Assembly: GCA_951812505.1 (NCBI GenBank)
Contig: CATOSI010000002.1
Span: forward strand, 496,001-560,000
DNA: 64,000 nt
Direction: 5' to 3'
Origin: an uncultured Dehalococcoidia bacterium
Lineage (GTDB): Bacteria; Chloroflexota; Dehalococcoidia; Lucifugimonadales; UBA1123
The notes beneath the pieces were generated by a model. The model searched no databases, was not told the origin of the DNA, and worked only from the letters and a program-made list of their open reading frames with translations. A program made the translations under genes and the position numbers. Within the stretch, counting starts at the first letter, position 1, and each line of letters starts with the position of its first letter. This document shows positions 39,739 to 48,986 of the stretch, in pieces.

Positions 39739-40775
39739 TGACCGCAACGGAATTCCGGGCGTTTGAGTTTCGTCGAAACAGGCGGCGGCTTCAAGGAACT
39801 GCGATTCGATACGGCTCGGTTGCTCGGACTCCTCTCGGACCTGAGAGATTTGAGCCGGGCGCGTTCGGGGATGTGCAGGCGATTGACGCTATCTTGAATG
39901 TGCAGCACGACAGACGAAAGCCGCTTGTCAGAACGGACGGCGGCGGATTGACCCTTGCGGACTCGGCAACCGCTCTGACAATCAGAGCCGAGCTGCCAAG
40001 AACTCAGGAATCAGACGATGCGCTGACCCTGGTTCGCAACCGAGTTTTGCGCGGACTGAGTATCGAATTCAAAGCCTTGCGCGAGAGGGTAGAAAACGGA
40101 ATCCGAGTCATAAGCCGAGCCGCGCTAATCGGCATTGGCCTTGTAGATAGACCTGCATATCAGGACAGTCTTGTTGAGATTCGGCAAGACGGCTTGGGTC
40201 TGAGCGGCGCGTTCCTTTATGACCAAGAAACGATCATTAGTGACAGATACATCCCAGACGCTCACAGCGGCGCGGGGACCGGCTTTTCCGAGTCGTTAGG
40301 TGTCCTGAGTCCTGAGACGCGGGAAATCAGGCAAGGAACGCGAAAGCGGCGCGTGTCGCCGGGCGCGTTCAAGTTCGCGCTGGAAGATACCACGCGGGAA
40401 ATCAGCCTTATCTTGGGGGGATACGATAAACCCCTTGCCTCGAGGCTTGCCGGAACTCTCAAACTCGAAGACACGGCAACGGCTCTCCGATTCGAGACAG
40501 ACAGATTGCCTAGCACGTCTTACGTGTCGGACTTTCGGGAGTTGCTATCGAGCCGAGCGATTAAGCCGGGCGTAGAGCCGCGCTTTACGATTCCACCTGC
40601 TGAGACAGTGCCAAACGCAACTGAGATTATCCCTGAGCCGGGCAATCCAGAGGTGGGAATTGAGGTTGTAAAACAAGCCGTCTTGACCGCTCTGAATATC
40701 AGGTTCAGACCCCCAAGGGGTAACGCTGGAATAGTTGAACGGCGCGGACTCAGGAGGCGCAGACTATGGCTATAA
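39738..40775 (+). CDS. prohead protease (HK97 U35-like), apparently tandem-duplicated domain
   Basis: First domain LNVQHDRRKPLVRTDGGGLTLADSATALTIRAELP..DALTLVRNRVLRGLSIEFKA. Second domain RRVSPGAFKFAL..LILGGYDKPLASRLAGTLKLEDTATALRFETDRLP. Confidence 0.82.
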   Translation: MTATEFRAFEFRRNRRRLQGTAIRYGSVARTPLGPERFEPGAFGDVQAIDAILNVQHDRRKPLVRTDGGGLTLADSATALTIRAELPRTQESDDALTLVRNRVLRGLSIEFKALRERVENGIRVISRAALIGIGLVDRPAYQDSLVEIRQDGLGLSGAFLYDQETIISDRYIPDAHSGAGTGFSESLGVLSPETREIRQGTRKRRVSPGAFKFALEDTTREISLILGGYDKPLASRLAGTLKLEDTATALRFETDRLPSTSYVSDFRELLSSRAIKPGVEPRFTIPPAETVPNATEIIPEPGNPEVGIEVVKQAVLTALNIRFRPPRGNAGIVERRGLRRRRLWL

Positions 40776-41071
40776 CAATCTCTGTTGACCAACTGGCGGC
40801 GCACCTACGGCTTGGGGATGGTGTAACGGCATTGGAAGAGCCTACGAACGGGATTCTGACTAGACACCTTGCAACCGCAAAGGCTCTGATTGAGTCTTAC
40901 GCACCAAGCGCACCGGAAGCAGTTCAGAACGAAGCGGCAATAAGGTTCGTCGGTTGGCTCTATGACTCCCCAACTCACGGTATGCGCGGGATTCAGAATG
41001 CAATGAGCGCAAGCGGTGCGGCGGCTCTGTTAGGAAGATTCCGAGAGCGTAGGGTAGGGGTTGTGAGATGA
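40766..41071 (+). CDS. head-tail connector (gp6-like)
   Basis: LRLGDG..LTRHLATAKALIESYAPSAPEAVQNEAAIRFVGWLYDSP. Confidence 0.75.
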   Translation: MAITISVDQLAAHLRLGDGVTALEEPTNGILTRHLATAKALIESYAPSAPEAVQNEAAIRFVGWLYDSPTHGMRGIQNAMSASGAAALLGRFRERRVGVVR

Positions 41072-42102
41072 TGCGATTCTGGCCATTTAAGACTGAGCAA
41101 AGGGAAGCTGCTGAGGGCTTCACCAATCAACGCGAATCCGAGATCGTAGGTCAAGCCTACGGCAACGCTCAAACCGATGCGGCTAAGGTTGCCGTTGTGG
41201 AATTTGGCTTGAATTTGTATTCACGCGCTTTCGCGGCGGCGCGAGTGAAGCCGAGCATTGCCGCTCTGAGTCCTGAGTTGCTTTCGGGAATGGCGCGGCG
41301 GCTCTTGCTCAGGGGAAATGCCGTCTATGGGCTTCACGTCGACCAACTCGGCAATCTCGCGCTCAGAACAGCGGCAACGTGGGATATAACGGGCGGCGCG
41401 AGTCCTGAGAGTTGGCGTTACCATCTGGACTATCCCGGACCGAGCCGATTCGAGAAGGCGCGGCTTCCAAGTCAGAGCGTGATTCACGTCAAGGTCAACG
41501 CTTCTGATTCGACCCCTTGGGTTGGCGTGAGTCCGTTGAAATCGGCGGGATTTTCGAGCAAGGCAATCGCCATGTTGGAACGTCGTCTGTCGGAGGAATC
41601 AGGATCCCGGACAGGACATCTTTTCATCGTTCCTGAAGGCGCAGACACAGACCAGTTGAAAGCCGACTTGGGAAATCTAGCGGGCGGCATTGGCCTGATA
41701 GAGACTACCCAATCAGGCTATGGCCAAGGGCGGGAATACGCACCAAAGCGTGACTGGGAACTGGTGAGATTCGGGGCGAATATCCCAACTGGCAACCTTG
41801 AAGCGCGGCGGGATGTTGCCGCTCATATCCTGAGTGCGTTAGGCGTGCCAAGCGGGATGCTCGGCAACTCAGACGGAACGCATTTGCGAGAGTCTTATCG
41901 GCAATGGCTTACGAGCGGAGTCTTGCCAATGGCGCGGCTTATCGAATCCGAACTATCTCAGAAGTTAGAGCGGACAATCACACTTGATTTCAGCACATTG
42001 GCGGCGGCTGACATAGCATCCAGAGCGAGAGCGTTCGGAGTCTTGGCGAGTAACGGCATTCCAGCAGACGAAGCGAAGCAACTGGCAGGATTGAGCGAGT
42101 GA
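41068..42102 (+). CDS. phage portal protein
   Basis: NLYSRAFAAARV..LLLRGNAVYGLHVDQLGNL...VIHVKVNASDSTPWVGVSPLKSAGF...ALGVPSGMLGNSDGTHLRESYRQWL. Confidence 0.9.
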   Translation: MMRFWPFKTEQREAAEGFTNQRESEIVGQAYGNAQTDAAKVAVVEFGLNLYSRAFAAARVKPSIAALSPELLSGMARRLLLRGNAVYGLHVDQLGNLALRTAATWDITGGASPESWRYHLDYPGPSRFEKARLPSQSVIHVKVNASDSTPWVGVSPLKSAGFSSKAIAMLERRLSEESGSRTGHLFIVPEGADTDQLKADLGNLAGGIGLIETTQSGYGQGREYAPKRDWELVRFGANIPTGNLEARRDVAAHILSALGVPSGMLGNSDGTHLRESYRQWLTSGVLPMARLIESELSQKLERTITLDFSTLAAADIASRARAFGVLASNGIPADEAKQLAGLSE

Positions 42103-42458
42103 AGGCAATCACGCTTGACCGGATGATTACGCTCAGGACACGGGGCCCACTGACAGGGCGAGACCCAAGGGGCGGGCCGACATTTGGGCAGTCAACAGAC
42201 CGCAAAGTTTGGGCGGCTCGCGTTCAAGTATCGGCACAAGACGACCTTGAAATCGAGTCCGCTCGGCTCAGTTCAGAGGATGCGAGACGCTACATTGTAA
42301 GACTCGAATCGGCGCGGGGAATCAGTGATCGGGATGTTGTGATTTCAGAGCATGGCGAGACTGGATACATACAAGGCGCGAGTGAAATTCCCGGGCGACG
42401 TTACGCTGAGTTGCGAGTGAATTTCCGACGTGAATCAGGAGATCGGCGGCTTCTATGA
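42099..42458 (+). CDS. phage head-tail adaptor/closure protein
   Basis: ITLDRMITLRTRGPLTGRDPRGGPTFGQSTDRKVWAARVQVSAQD; after portal with ATGA overlap. Confidence 0.7.
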   Translation: MKAITLDRMITLRTRGPLTGRDPRGGPTFGQSTDRKVWAARVQVSAQDDLEIESARLSSEDARRYIVRLESARGISDRDVVISEHGETGYIQGASEIPGRRYAELRVNFRRESGDRRLL

Positions 42459-43003
42459 CGATAGCGATTCAACGGCTCTGCGCCGACTGCCAAGCGGACA
42501 TATCCGAGCGCAGGGCAGATGCTATCCGATGCTTCAATTGTTCGCGGCGGCATAGGCGCGAATATAACAGACGATTCAATAAGACGCTGAGAGAGCCAAA
42601 GCCGCGCTACTGCCAAGATTGCCGCTCGGATATATCCGAGCGGGGAAACAGCGCAAGGCGTTGTATAGAATGCGCGAGAATTGCCAAGTCCAATTATGAG
42701 GGAGGGGGCAGGCGGCTTGCGTGGGGGTCTTCGCTAGTCGACTGGAACTGCGTTGAACTTCATTGGCGAGACGGCGGCGGCGGCGCGATGTGTGGCTCTG
42801 AGAGACTGGGGGATGTCTTCGCTCTCAGGATCGGATTGCTCACCTGCTCGGAATGCTTCCGGGCGTTGTGTCGTAAGGATGTTTCGGAATACTACTCGCG
42901 CCAATCCGTAATGACAGATTGGCGCGATGGTGGTTATGGGCATACGGGGATCGGCATGGCAACCCCGTACACTAGCAAGCGGGATTATGTCGGCATGATG
43001 TAG
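42455..43003 (+). CDS. double zinc-ribbon protein
   Basis: CADCQADISERRADAIRCFNC and CQDCRSDISERGNSARRCIEC repeats. Confidence 0.65.
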   Translation: MTIAIQRLCADCQADISERRADAIRCFNCSRRHRREYNRRFNKTLREPKPRYCQDCRSDISERGNSARRCIECARIAKSNYEGGGRRLAWGSSLVDWNCVELHWRDGGGGAMCGSERLGDVFALRIGLLTCSECFRALCRKDVSEYYSRQSVMTDWRDGGYGHTGIGMATPYTSKRDYVGMM

Positions 43004-44178
43004 TCTGCCCAGTCTTGCATTAGCTCACGGCGTTGAAGCAACATATTGGATCGGAAATATGCCCTTTCGACATTTGACCCTACTGTGTGGGATAGACTGA
43101 TTTCGATTGCGGCCCAGTCCGCGCTTGTCTGTTCCTCTGACCAATCCTTAAACGCGCTCCTCATACCGTGTGGTGTTCCATTGATCCCCAGCTTCCTAAA
43201 CAGTAGGTTCATTGCATTTTCGGAGATAGGCTTGTCAATGATTCGGGGATTCGTCTGGTGAAAGATGTGATCAAATTCAGTATCGGCAAGCAACCGCGCT
43301 TGTCTAAGAATGTCCATTGCCTGATTCGATAGAGGTACAATGTGCGGCTTGTTCATCTTCATTCGCTCGGCGGGGATGGTCCAGAGTTTTTCAGACCAAT
43401 TGATTTCATCCCAAGTTGCACCCCTTGATTCCCTTGACCTTGTTGCCGTCAAGGTTGTGAATCTGACACACAGTTTAGTAGGCCATGCCGAGCTGGATTG
43501 TTCAACTTGCGCTAGTGCTTCAGACACTTGCGAGTAGTGCAGAGCCTTGAAATGCTCTCTGATTTGCCGTCCATACGGCAATCCCCCTTCAAGGTATTGG
43601 CTGGGGTCTGACTGTATGAGTCCAATCGTTAGGCTTCTCATAAAGGTCTGCTTTGCAATCAGTTTCAACCGATAGGCAGTCTCGCGCTTGGTTCCCCAAA
43701 GAGGTTCAATCACTTTCAACAGGTCAAGAGGTGTAACGTCGGTTATCGGCATTGAGCCAATCGCAGGAAATAGATAGGTCTCAGCCCGCTGTAACCATAT
43801 CTTGCGATTCTTTAGATTTGTCCATCGGATGGTTTCATTCTCCGCATGGAATCGTCTTGCTTCCATTTCAAATGTCGGAACGGACGGTGCAACTGCTTTC
43901 CGACGATTCCGCGCTGTCGTAGGGGTATTGCCCTGTTTTATCTCAGCACGGAGCCTGGCGGCTTCATTGCGAGCGTCTGAGAGCGAGACAGTAGGATATC
44001 CACCAAGTCCAATGTCTTGACGCTTCCCGTCTTTCATGATTCGGAGAATCCAAGACTTTGTACGATTCTTTGACCAGCTGACCCTTAGATACAAGCCTTG
44101 ACCATCGGCATACATGCCGGGATCACGGAACGACTTAACTTGTAAGTTAGTGAATTTCTTAGCCTTGCGCTTTGCCAT
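42985..44178 (-). CDS. int: tyrosine integrase (P4-type, DUF4102 N-terminus)
   Basis: AKFRDPGMYADGQGLYLRVSWSKNRTKSWILRI...ARSRESRGATWDEI..PHGMRSAFKDWS..ALSHTVGSNVERAYFRS pattern; adjacent to tRNA-Leu. Confidence 0.93.
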   Translation of the reverse strand: MAKRKAKKFTNLQVKSFRDPGMYADGQGLYLRVSWSKNRTKSWILRIMKDGKRQDIGLGGYPTVSLSDARNEAARLRAEIKQGNTPTTARNRRKAVAPSVPTFEMEARRFHAENETIRWTNLKNRKIWLQRAETYLFPAIGSMPITDVTPLDLLKVIEPLWGTKRETAYRLKLIAKQTFMRSLTIGLIQSDPSQYLEGGLPYGRQIREHFKALHYSQVSEALAQVEQSSSAWPTKLCVRFTTLTATRSRESRGATWDEINWSEKLWTIPAERMKMNKPHIVPLSNQAMDILRQARLLADTEFDHIFHQTNPRIIDKPISENAMNLLFRKLGINGTPHGMRSAFKDWSEEQTSADWAAIEISLSHTVGSNVERAYFRSNMLLQRRELMQDWADYIMPT

Positions 44179-44334
44179 GTCTGCCCTCCTAAACCATCAA
44201 ATCTGTACCATCAAAAATTGATGGTTTAGGAAGACTAGCGGACCGCAAAAGCAGTGCCAAGGCTTTGACAGGCTGTCGCCAAAGCTAAATCAAAGGAGAA
44301 ATTGGGGAATTTTTGAGATCAGGTATAAAGTAAG

Positions 44335-44417
44335 TGCCGAAGGTCGGAGTCGAACCGACACGGGATCACTCCCAACGGTTTTTGAGACCGTCGCGTCTAC
44401 CATTCCGCCACTTCGGC
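44335..44417 (-). tRNA. tRNA-Leu (anticodon CAA)
   Basis: Reverse complement GCCGAAGTGGCGGAATGGTAGACGCGACGGTCTCAAAAACCGTTGGGAGTGATCCCGTGTCGGTTCGACTCCGACCTTCGGCA folds as a class II tRNA with a CTCAAAA loop. Confidence 0.93.
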
Positions 44418-44460
44418 ACGCTGCCAGTCCTAATAGTGTACAGACTTGCGCCGTCGGTTG

Positions 44461-45267
44461 TCAGTCTTCCTTCAGGAAGTTGGAGAGGATGCGAGTGAAC
44501 TCGTCGGGCTGCTCGATCTCGGGCCGGTGACCGCAGTCGTCCAGTACCGCGAGACGCGATCCGGGTATGGACTCGTTGTACAACTGACCCGCGCTCAGTG
44601 GGATGATGGCGTCGTCTCGGCCCCAGACTATCAGCGTCGGCAGCCGCTTGAGCCTGTGCAGAAGATGCGGAAGGTTCGGGTTGTGCATGTAGGGACGCCA
44701 GCCGAGTATACAGGCAACCTCGCGCGCATCCTCCCAATCCATTGCCTGCTCGGGAGTTGGCTCGTCAGGGCAAATTATGGGGAACTCGGCCACGCTGTCC
44801 TTGTCGGCTACCGATGCTTCCAGGAAGATCGGAACGGTTATCAGGAATATGTCGAGAATCTCGCCGGCCGGCGGCCTGACTCCGGCTGCCGACACGAGCG
44901 CGAGTTTCTTGAAACGTTCGGGATTCATGGTGGCAAGCTCGGCGGCGAGCCATCCGCCCAGAGAGAAGCCGACTACGCTGACCTGCCCTATGTCCATGTC
45001 GTCCAGAGCCTCGAGATACCAGCCGGCCATGTCGCGCATCGTCATCGCCCAGTCCAGATTCGCTGAACCGCCGTAGCCCGGCATCATCGGAATTTGCAGG
45101 TTGAAATCCTGAGAAAGGTTTTCGTGCCACCGCATCCATCCCGGATGTCCGGTCTCGTCATGGAGAACCAGCAGCGGCTCGCCCTGTCCCCCGGTCACCA
45201 GCGCTGTCTGTATTCCGGCAAGTTCGCGGGTATGGCGTGTGGACGTGAGTTCGGCGGTCATTGTCAT
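44461..45267 (-). CDS. alpha/beta hydrolase
   Basis: VVGFSLGGWLAAELA nucleophile elbow; MPGYGGS. Confidence 0.88.
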   Translation of the reverse strand: MTMTAELTSTRHTRELAGIQTALVTGGQGEPLLVLHDETGHPGWMRWHENLSQDFNLQIPMMPGYGGSANLDWAMTMRDMAGWYLEALDDMDIGQVSVVGFSLGGWLAAELATMNPERFKKLALVSAAGVRPPAGEILDIFLITVPIFLEASVADKDSVAEFPIICPDEPTPEQAMDWEDAREVACILGWRPYMHNPNLPHLLHRLKRLPTLIVWGRDDAIIPLSAGQLYNESIPGSRLAVLDDCGHRPEIEQPDEFTRILSNFLKED

Positions 45268-45350
45268 GGCGATGCTCCCAGTATGTATAGATTTTCAGTC
45301 CTGAGTCTAATCCAGTGCGGGATGTATCTTACACCTTCCAGCCTGTGTTT

Positions 45351-46307
45351 TCAGTCCGACCGTTCATCCGACCCGAACAGGCTCTCGACAAAATCGCGGG
45401 GGTCGAAGATGGCCATGTCTTCGGGGCTCTCTCCCGTGCCGATGAACAGGACAGGCAGTTCAAGTTCGTCGGTAATGCCGAGAACGACCCCCCCTTTCGC
45501 CGAGCCGTCCAGCTTGGTGAGGAACACACCCGCACAGCGCAAATCTTCAATGAAAGCGCGCGCCTGTATCAGCCCATTCTGGCCGGTGGTGGCGTCCAGG
45601 GCGAGTATGACCCGGTGAGAAGACTCGAATCCTTGCCTGTCTATGACCGTCCGCATCTTGCGTAGTTCGGCCATGAGGTTGGAGCGCGTGTGCAGTCTGC
45701 CCGCTGTGTCAATTATCACGACGTCAATACCGCGCGAAACCCCGGCCTGTATGCTGTCGAACGCGACCGCGGCGGAGTCGGCCCCGTGTCGGTGCGCTAT
45801 CACATCCACGCCCAGTCGGTCTCCCCACTCACTGAGCTGCTCGATGGCCGCGGCCCTGAAAGTGTCGCCCGCGCCGAGAAGTACGCTTTTGCCCTCGTCT
45901 TTGTAGAGCCTGGTCAGCCTTGCGATGGCGGTCGTCTTTCCGACCCCATTCACGCCCACCATGAGAATGACGAGGGGGGATTCCTCCGCCTCCATGACGC
46001 TGTCCGCGCCCTCGATACTGAGCATCGCCACCATCTCGTCCTTGAGCACTTGGAACGCTTCATCCGGCCTGGTTATACCGTACTCACGTATCCGGTCGCG
46101 GAGAGTGTCGAGGAGCTTCATCGTGGTTTCGACGCCTACATCCGAAGATACCAGGGACTCTTCCAGTTCGTCCCACATATCATCGTCAATTTCGCTTCGC
46201 TGGAAGACGTCGGTGAGCCGACTGAACCATCGGCGGCGGGTCCTGCGGACGGCGGCCTGCGTTCGTTCGCGGTCTTCGCGTTCGTCTCTTCTGAAGAATC
46301 TTAGCAT
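45351..46307 (-). CDS. ftsY: signal recognition particle receptor FtsY
   Basis: VGVNGVGKTTAIARL, DTAGRLHTRSNLMAEL, TKLDGSAKGGVVLGI, FIGTGESPEDMAIFDPRDFVESLF. Confidence 0.97.
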   Translation of the reverse strand: MLRFFRRDEREDRERTQAAVRRTRRRWFSRLTDVFQRSEIDDDMWDELEESLVSSDVGVETTMKLLDTLRDRIREYGITRPDEAFQVLKDEMVAMLSIEGADSVMEAEESPLVILMVGVNGVGKTTAIARLTRLYKDEGKSVLLGAGDTFRAAAIEQLSEWGDRLGVDVIAHRHGADSAAVAFDSIQAGVSRGIDVVIIDTAGRLHTRSNLMAELRKMRTVIDRQGFESSHRVILALDATTGQNGLIQARAFIEDLRCAGVFLTKLDGSAKGGVVLGITDELELPVLFIGTGESPEDMAIFDPRDFVESLFGSDERSD

Positions 46308-46473
46308 TCGGACAAGTCCTGATTCGGGTTATATATAGTCCATTCATATGCGGCTCAGATCGCTCGAACCTGAGCGCATATTGTAGCAAAGCACGGTATA
46401 GCTACGTCATAAATCTGGAAACCCGACCGACCACATATACCTCGATTCACGTTCCGAGTTATAATGCGGCGGC

Positions 46474-48834
46474 ATGTCTGATATTCTGCTTTGGCTGATA
46501 ACTGTCGAGATAATCGGGCTGGCGGCTTTCGCGCCGGCCTATTTTTTGTTGCCCAAACTCGCCGACCGGGGCTGGGGATTAAGCAAGCCGCTCGGCATTC
46601 TGGTCGTAGGCTACATCGCGTGGATACTCAGCGCCCTGGGACTGGTTCCGAGCGTCCGCCTTACTCTGCTTGTGATGGTTATAATCCTGGCCGCACTCGC
46701 GGCAGCGCTGTTTTATGCGCGCCGGGATGAGATTATCGCGTTCATAAAGCGTGAGTGGCGGCTTTTGTTGGCCGCCGAGGTGGTATTCCTTGCCTTCTTT
46801 GCGCTCTGGACCCTGTTCAGGGCGTTCGACCCCGCGATAAACCACACCGAGCAGCCTATGGATTTCGCGTTCCTGAACGCTTCCATACGATCCACGTTCG
46901 GGCAACCCGAAGACCCCTGGATGCGTGGGGAGTCTATCAGCTACTACTACTTCGGATACTGGATGATGGGCGCGCTCAGCGAGATCTCCGGTGTGGCGTC
47001 CAACATCTCCTACAACCTTTCGCTGGCGCTCATTCCCTCCCTGTCGGCAATGGGCATCTTCTCGGTCGTATCCAGCCTGGTCAGGTCGGAGGGCGCGGGG
47101 CTCAGATTGAGCTTGACCTGCGGAGTGGCCGGAGGACTCGCGCTGGGAATCGTCTCCAACCTCGAAGGCGTGCTGGAGTTCATGCGCGCCAATGCCATCG
47201 GCTCCCAGAGACTGTATGAGTTGATTGGCGTGGACGGAGTGGACGGGCCGGCCGAAACACCGTCCGACAACTGGTACCCTGACGAATTCTGGTGGTGGTT
47301 CAGGGCGACGCGCGTCATCAACACCTTCGTGGACGGGCATGGGATTGACTACACGATCCAGGAGTTTCCGTTCTTCAGCTTCATTCTGGGCGACCTGCAT
47401 CCCCACATGTCGGTCATACCCTTCGCGCTTCTGTTCACGGGCCTGGCGCTGAACTTCTTCAGGGCCGACCTGCCGAACATACTCAGTACCAACTATCTGG
47501 CATATGCTGGTCTGGGCGTCATGGCGCTGTCGCTGGGCGGACTGGCCTTCACCAATATGTGGGACCTGCCGACATACGCCGCTCTTCTGGTTGTGGTCGC
47601 GGGCCTCAAAGCGTATTACGAGCATTCTCGGCAGTCCGAAGACGAAGGCGAGGGTGAGAGTGAAACACTCGGCGCCAGGATAATAGATGCGATGGCGATC
47701 TCATTCATGGTCGTCGCTATCGCTATCCTGCTGTATCTGCCCTATTACATAGGATTCTCGGCCTCCGTCTCCGGAATTGGAGCGATCGTCACCCCGACAC
47801 GCTACGTTCATACGCTCATAGTGTGGGGGGTGCCCCTGGTACTGGTAGCGCCATTCGTAATCGCCAGCTTCTGGCAGACGGTGGTCGGCCCCGACTGGCG
47901 CGGCATGACCCTGATTTCGCTGCTTGTATCCCTCGGCCCCTTCGTCGTGTGGTTGGTTCTGCGACTCCAATCGGCAGACCCGGTCGGAAGTCCTGAGAGC
48001 CGTCTTATACACATACTTCCGCTGGTTATCCTCATCGGAATGAGCGCATGGTCGGCGCTGCACGAAGTCAAGTCGCGCGGACCATCGGGCAAGGCGTTCG
48101 CCCTGGTTCTGGCGACGTTTGGACTCTTGCTCATCATGGGACCTGAGCTCCTGTTCGTGGACGACTCTTTCGACACTCCCAGCCAGCGCATGAACACCGT
48201 ATTCAAGCTGTACTACCAGGCATGGATCCTGCTCGCCTCGGCAGGAGGATTCGCGCTGTACTTCTGGGTGTCGTCGCGCCCCAGGCTGAAAGGCTGGGGA
48301 AGAGCGCTCTCCACGCTGTGGGCGATAGCGGCCGTCGCGCTCGTGTCGGGCAGCCTGTACTACACTGCTGCGGCGTTCGTGAGCAAGTCGCAGGACTCCA
48401 CCCAGACGGTCACGCTCGACGGCCTCGCATTCGTGAGAGAGTCCGACCCCGCCGAGTACGGCGCGATTCAGTACATAAAGAACAACCTGCCCAAAGACAC
48501 CGCCATCCTGGAAGGCGTCGGCGAGTGGTTCAACTCTGGACTCATATCTCGCAGCACTGGAATACCGACGGTTTACAACTGGCCCGGACACCAGTTGCAG
48601 TGGCGCGGCCCATCCCCGGAATTCGTCCGGCGTGAGCAGGACGTGGCGACTATATACCAGACAGCCGACTTTGAAGAGGCGCGCGAACTGCTGGCGAGGT
48701 ACGATTTGGAGTACGTTTATATCGGACCGAGAGAGCGAAACAAATATGGCGGTCCCGGCTTGGACAAGTTCCCCGAATTCATGGATACGCTCTACGAGTG
48801 GAACGATGTGGCCTTATACGGCCTACGCCGCTAG
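46474..48834 (+). CDS. DUF2298 / Chlor_Arch_YYY membrane protein (putative glycosyltransferase)
   Basis: 786 aa multi-TM; SISYYYFGYWMMGALSEISGVASNISYNL; EFPFFSFILGDLHPHMSVIPFALL. Confidence 0.9.
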   Translation: MSDILLWLITVEIIGLAAFAPAYFLLPKLADRGWGLSKPLGILVVGYIAWILSALGLVPSVRLTLLVMVIILAALAAALFYARRDEIIAFIKREWRLLLAAEVVFLAFFALWTLFRAFDPAINHTEQPMDFAFLNASIRSTFGQPEDPWMRGESISYYYFGYWMMGALSEISGVASNISYNLSLALIPSLSAMGIFSVVSSLVRSEGAGLRLSLTCGVAGGLALGIVSNLEGVLEFMRANAIGSQRLYELIGVDGVDGPAETPSDNWYPDEFWWWFRATRVINTFVDGHGIDYTIQEFPFFSFILGDLHPHMSVIPFALLFTGLALNFFRADLPNILSTNYLAYAGLGVMALSLGGLAFTNMWDLPTYAALLVVVAGLKAYYEHSRQSEDEGEGESETLGARIIDAMAISFMVVAIAILLYLPYYIGFSASVSGIGAIVTPTRYVHTLIVWGVPLVLVAPFVIASFWQTVVGPDWRGMTLISLLVSLGPFVVWLVLRLQSADPVGSPESRLIHILPLVILIGMSAWSALHEVKSRGPSGKAFALVLATFGLLLIMGPELLFVDDSFDTPSQRMNTVFKLYYQAWILLASAGGFALYFWVSSRPRLKGWGRALSTLWAIAAVALVSGSLYYTAAAFVSKSQDSTQTVTLDGLAFVRESDPAEYGAIQYIKNNLPKDTAILEGVGEWFNSGLISRSTGIPTVYNWPGHQLQWRGPSPEFVRREQDVATIYQTADFEEARELLARYDLEYVYIGPRERNKYGGPGLDKFPEFMDTLYEWNDVALYGLRR

Positions 48835-48986
48835 GGAGACACGATATTCCAAGAATCGGAGCGCCCCGCGCTTTCGTATATAGGGTTGATTCAGTTATCG
48901 CTTATGACTAATACTTGGGGGCGAGAATCCATAGTTCGCAACCAGTCCAAATGCGAGTGAAGGCTCAGCCTTCCTTTACCAGACCA

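Larger units (their letters stand above)
33779..44347. mobile_element. integrative phage-satellite-like element in the tRNA-Leu gene (integrase plus capsid/packaging genes, no tail genes)
   Basis: 14-bp direct repeat GTGCCGAAGGTCGG at 33779-33792 and 44334-44347 (tRNA 3' end); P4-type integrase next to the tRNA; AACCATCAAA arm-like repeats inside both ends. Confidence 0.82.

Noticed and set aside
47010-48591. Long minus-strand ORFs opposite the membrane glycosyltransferase genes (46579-47625, 47701-48591)
   Set aside because: Gln/Arg/Glu-rich antisense shadows of strongly coding plus-strand genes.
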